Positions 16,349 through 18,666 of a DNA stretch of 18,666 nt are shown piece by piece. The stretch comes from JAHFHB01 sp964393875 (lineage in GTDB: Bacteria; Omnitrophota; Omnitrophia; Omnitrophales; Aquincolibacteriaceae). Position numbers and translations under genes: made by a program. The notes under the pieces are model-generated. The model saw only the letters and a program-made list of their open reading frames with translations, searched no databases and was not told the DNA's origin. The stretch's first letter is position 1. Each line of letters opens with the position of its first letter. The stretch is taken from assembly GCA_964393875.1 (NCBI GenBank), contig CAYMUZ010000100.1, positions 1 to 18,666 of the forward strand. The letters run 5' to 3'.

Positions 16349-17992
16349 TTGGCCTTAATTAGTCTTCAGGAGATTTCATTGGCTTTTGGCGGGCCGCTTT
16401 TATTCGACTCGATGAGTCTGCATATTGAGCAGGGAGAGCGGGTTGCGCTTTTGGGCCGAAATGGGGTTGGAAAGACAACTTTGATGAAGATCATGACCGG
16501 AGAGCTCAAGCCCGATTCCGGCCAGGTGGTCTATCAGAAGGGGATTCGCGTGACGCATTTGCAGCAGGAAGTTCCCGTGAATGTGTGCGATACGGTATTT
16601 GATGTGGTGCTTTCTGGTCTCGGGGCACAGGTGAAGCTTCTGAAAGATTATCATCATGTGAATCATCGTTTGCAGACGGAATATTCAGAGCAGTTGATGA
16701 ATGAGTTGGGCCGTCTACAAACGGAGATGGATCACACCCATGCCTGGGAGATGAATAAGCAGGTTGAGGATGTGATTTTGCAGATGAAGCTAGACCCGGA
16801 AGCCGATTTTGAGAAACTCTCAGGCGGGCAAAAACGGCGGGCTCTTCTGGCGCGGGCGCTGGTTCTGAAGCCGGAGGTTCTACTTTTGGATGAGCCGACG
16901 AATCATTTGGATATTGAATCCATTGATTGGCTGGAGAGTTTTTTAAAGGCGTATGAGGGCACGATTTTTTTTGTAACCCATGACCGGACATTTATGCAGA
17001 ATTTGGCTACAAAGATCGCAGAGCTTGATCGGGGCAAGTTATTTAGCTGGGCGTGTGATTATCCGACTTTTCTCGAGCATAAACAGGCGTCACTCGATGC
17101 CGAGGCGGCGGAGCGGGCCGAGTTTGATAAAAAACTGGCGCGTGAAGAAGTCTGGATACGGCAGGGGATTAAGGCGCGGCGAACGCGTAATGAGGGGCGT
17201 GTGCGCGCTCTTGAGCAGTTGCGGCGTGAGAAACAGGCGCAGCGGCAGGTGATGGGCAAGGTGCGCATGAAAGTGCAGGAGGCCGATCGCTCGGGCCAAA
17301 TTGTGGTCAAGGCCGATCGTCTCTCGCATGCCTTTGGGGATAAACGGTTGATTCGTAATTTTTCGACCGAAATTATGAGGGGCGACAAAATCGGGGTCAT
17401 CGGTCCGAATGGCTGCGGCAAAACAACCCTGCTCAGGATTTTGCTCGGGACCTTAGAGCCTCAGCAAGGTGTGGTTCGGATTGGAACGAATCTGCAGGTC
17501 TCTTACTATGACCAACTGCGCGAGCAGATTGATGAAAATAAAAGCGTGGCTGAAAATATTTGTTCCGGCGACACTGTGACAATCAACGGCCGGCCGAAGC
17601 ATATCATGGCCTATCTGCAAGATTTTTTGTTTGCACCAGACCGGGCTCGGACACCCGCGAAGGTTTTATCGGGCGGTGAGCGCAACCGTCTTTTTTTAGC
17701 ACGGCTTTTTACGACGGCTTCGAATCTGCTTGTGATGGATGAGCCGACCAACGATCTGGATATTGAAACGCTCGAGCTGTTAGAAGAACTTTTAGTGGAG
17801 TATGCTGGAACCTTGCTGCTAGTCAGTCATGACCGTACTTTTCTGAACAACGTGGTTACCTCGACGATTGTGCTGGAAGGGGACGGTGTTGTCTATGACC
17901 ATCCTGGCGGTTATGATGATTGGTTGAGTGAGCGATTTGAAAAAAACAAGACCCTGAAAAATAAAACCGGTCAGGCCCCCCTTCAGAAATAG
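16349..17992 (+). CDS. uup: ABC-F family ATPase, Uup type, lacking the C-terminal extension
   Basis: The 547-residue protein starts at TTG 16349, with AAGGGG (16338-16343) 5 bases upstream, and ends at TAG 17990-17992. It is a soluble twin-ATPase ABC-F protein without membrane segments; the family acts on ribosomes, and E. coli Uup is also tied to transposon excision and replication intermediates. Domain 1 has Walker A GRNGVGKTT (36-44), LSGGQ (157-161), Walker B with D181-E182, and switch H211. The interdomain linker at about 245-315 includes EEVWIRQGIKARRTRNEGR, which is nearly identical to E. coli Uup. Domain 2 has GPNGCGKTT (352-360), LSGGE (440-444), D464-E465 and H494. All catalytic residues are intact. 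E. coli Uup has about 635 residues with a C-terminal coiled-coil DNA-binding part; here the protein stops soon after the second ATPase domain with a short lysine-rich tail. It appears monocistronic. Confusion with EttA or another ABC-F type is possible but less likely given the linker match. Confidence 0.92.
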   Translation: MALISLQEISLAFGGPLLFDSMSLHIEQGERVALLGRNGVGKTTLMKIMTGELKPDSGQVVYQKGIRVTHLQQEVPVNVCDTVFDVVLSGLGAQVKLLKDYHHVNHRLQTEYSEQLMNELGRLQTEMDHTHAWEMNKQVEDVILQMKLDPEADFEKLSGGQKRRALLARALVLKPEVLLLDEPTNHLDIESIDWLESFLKAYEGTIFFVTHDRTFMQNLATKIAELDRGKLFSWACDYPTFLEHKQASLDAEAAERAEFDKKLAREEVWIRQGIKARRTRNEGRVRALEQLRREKQAQRQVMGKVRMKVQEADRSGQIVVKADRLSHAFGDKRLIRNFSTEIMRGDKIGVIGPNGCGKTTLLRILLGTLEPQQGVVRIGTNLQVSYYDQLREQIDENKSVAENICSGDTVTINGRPKHIMAYLQDFLFAPDRARTPAKVLSGGERNRLFLARLFTTASNLLVMDEPTNDLDIETLELLEELLVEYAGTLLLVSHDRTFLNNVVTSTIVLEGDGVVYDHPGGYDDWLSERFEKNKTLKNKTGQAPLQK

Positions 17993-18052
17993 ACCTAATA
18001 GAATTGAGATTGCGAAATTGAGAAGGCAACCGTACTTGGCTCAGAACTTTTT

Positions 18053-18079
18053 GAGGACGGGAATATTTGACCTGTCCCC
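18053..18079. repeat. Second REP-like palindromic hairpin
   Basis: GAGGACGGG (18053-18061) pairs with CCTGTCCCC (18071-18079), with one G-T pair and one mismatch, around the 9-base loop AATATTTGA. On the reverse strand it begins GGGGACAGGTCAAATATTCC, a sequence type that I recall as a dispersed palindrome in many bacterial genomes. It lies 60 bases after the uup stop and has the same general design as the hairpin after giant gene 2, but a different sequence. Confidence 0.45.
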
Positions 18080-18161
18080 TTTGGTCGCTTTCCCGGTCGT
18101 ATGGTCTGCTCGGCAAAAGGAACCCCGTGGAGAAGGAACCGTCAAGGAATGTTTGACAGCT

Positions 18162-18192
18162 AATTTTGACCCGCTTCAGGAGCGGTAAAATT
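18162..18192. terminator. Hairpin in the spacer between uup and the AlbA_2 gene, possibly a terminator
   Basis: AATTTT (18162-18167) pairs with AAAATT (18187-18192), and CCGCT (18171-18175) pairs with AGCGG (18181-18185), around a 5-base loop with two small bulges. An intrinsic terminator for uup, read on the + strand with the A/T-rich base pairs at the bottom, is possible. It is also nearly symmetrical, so it may only be a palindromic spacer element. Confidence 0.35.
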
Positions 18193-18219
18193 TGCAACAA
18201 CTGCCTCCTGTCAGATAAT
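18192..18219 (+). promoter_or_regulatory. Weak candidate promoter for the AlbA_2 gene
   Basis: TTGCAA (18192-18197) and GATAAT (18214-18219, 5 of 6 matches to TATAAT) are separated by 16 bases. This would give a leader of about 57 bases before the ATG at 18284. The -35 box matches only 4 of 6 positions. Confidence 0.2.
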
Positions 18220-18283
18220 GCCTCGGAATCCTTCTGGTAAAGCGGACTGTTTTCAGTAAAATATGACTCTGATGGAGGTTAGA

Positions 18284-18666
18284 ATGAAATCGATGGCATT
18301 ACCCATTGATGTTGATGAGTTGCTGCATGGCCCCGAGTGGTTGAGTCAGAACGCCTGGAATTCAAAGAAGGGTGGAATCCTGAGGCTGTTCTTCATACGC
18401 TGTGCGCTTTTGCGAATGATATCAATAATTGGGGCGGCGGCTACATTGTCCTTGGTGTCGCAGAAAAAGACGGCCTGCCCGTGCTTCCTCCCTCAGGACT
18501 CAGCCGTGCAGAAATAGCAAAAGCTCAAAATGAAATACTAAGTCTTTGCCATAAAATAAAACCTGCTTATTTCCCGATTTCAGAAGTAGAGCAGGTTTCA
18601 GGAAAAGACATCCTGATTATCTGGGCTCCCGGAGGCCAGCACCGCCCCTATAAAACCCCGGTCAGT
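18284..18666 (+). pseudogene. AlbA_2 (Schlafen-like) domain protein, frameshifted near the start and cut by the window edge
   Basis: ATG 18284, preceded by GGAGG (18274-18278) at 5 bases, starts MKSMALPIDVDELLHG. The expected continuation, VVESERLEFKEGWNPEAVLH, is in another frame from 18337 and runs open to the right edge with CAFANDINNWGGGYIVLGV, the typical AlbA_2 (Pfam PF04326) core found at the start of RecG-like putative helicases and regulators. The shift falls at CCCC (18331-18334): two C residues fewer, or one more, would restore an HGRVVE or HGPRVVE reading. Elsewhere the sequence is well preserved, so the lesion is recent, an assembly error, or a slippage site. The C-terminal part of the gene is not visible. 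Its function is unproven; family members occur in nucleic-acid or defence contexts. Confidence 0.75.

Noticed and set aside
16506..16991. 161-codon minus-strand open frame inside uup
   Set aside because: It lies wholly opposite highly conserved uup domains; its proline- and serine-rich product is a typical antisense shadow.
18263..18283. Earlier ATG (18263) for the AlbA_2 gene
   Set aside because: The ATG at 18284 has GGAGG at 5 bases and yields the usual family N-terminus; the upstream ATG would put the ribosome binding site inside the coding sequence.

Overview
The window looks like part of a chromosome from an uncultivated bacterium of the Omnitrophota (Candidatus Omnitrophica) type. This is an inference from content: two giant tandem proteins built around an exported TraB/ChaN-like 'QDAHANPDAQ ... 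GGFHS' module, 'ARSEVR' linker motifs that I recall from that phylum, roughly balanced base composition and large intergenic regions rich in relics. No rRNA or other taxonomic marker is present. I saw no tRNA, CRISPR array or intact insertion sequence.

Layout. (1) Positions 1-8658: a giant gene, open at the left edge (2885 residues visible, about 140 N-terminal residues probably missing). (2) Positions 8659-8888: a spacer with a short coding relic, an AT hairpin and a candidate promoter. (3) Positions 8889-15593: a second giant gene, 2234 residues, with a good signal peptide. (4) Positions 15594-16141: a decayed spacer with a palindromic REP-like hairpin, an extended -10 promoter and a relic of the start of a nitrilase/NadE-type gene. 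(5) Positions 16142-16198: an 18-codon gene for a lysine-rich peptide with a strong ribosome binding site, followed by two terminator-like hairpins. (6) Positions 16349-17992: an ABC-F ATPase of the Uup type that lacks the usual C-terminal extension. (7) Positions 17993-18283: a spacer with two hairpins. (8) Positions 18284-18666: the start of an AlbA_2 (Schlafen-like) gene, frameshifted at a C run and cut by the right edge.

The main point is the giant pair. The two proteins are paralogues with the same ends and different middles. Both carry an N-terminal TraB/ChaN-like module, then near the C-terminus a CofD/YvcK-like module split by a beta-rich insertion, then a roughly 300-residue C-terminal domain that is very similar even at the DNA level. 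Between these, gene 1 has about 1300 mostly unrecognised residues (with a degenerate HAD-like segment and a very weak UDP-sugar pyrophosphorylase-like segment), whereas gene 2 has a degenerate ROK sugar-kinase-like domain and a helical region. An RSE[VL]R motif lies after the TraB-like module and again just before the C-terminal domain in both proteins. CofD/YvcK and ROK proteins are normally cytoplasmic, so finding them downstream of a signal peptide is unexpected. The fused domains may be binding or structural modules for sugar or nucleotide-like ligands, but no function is shown by the sequence. The other genes (lysine-rich peptide, uup, AlbA_2) appear to be separate transcription units with no evident link to the giant pair.
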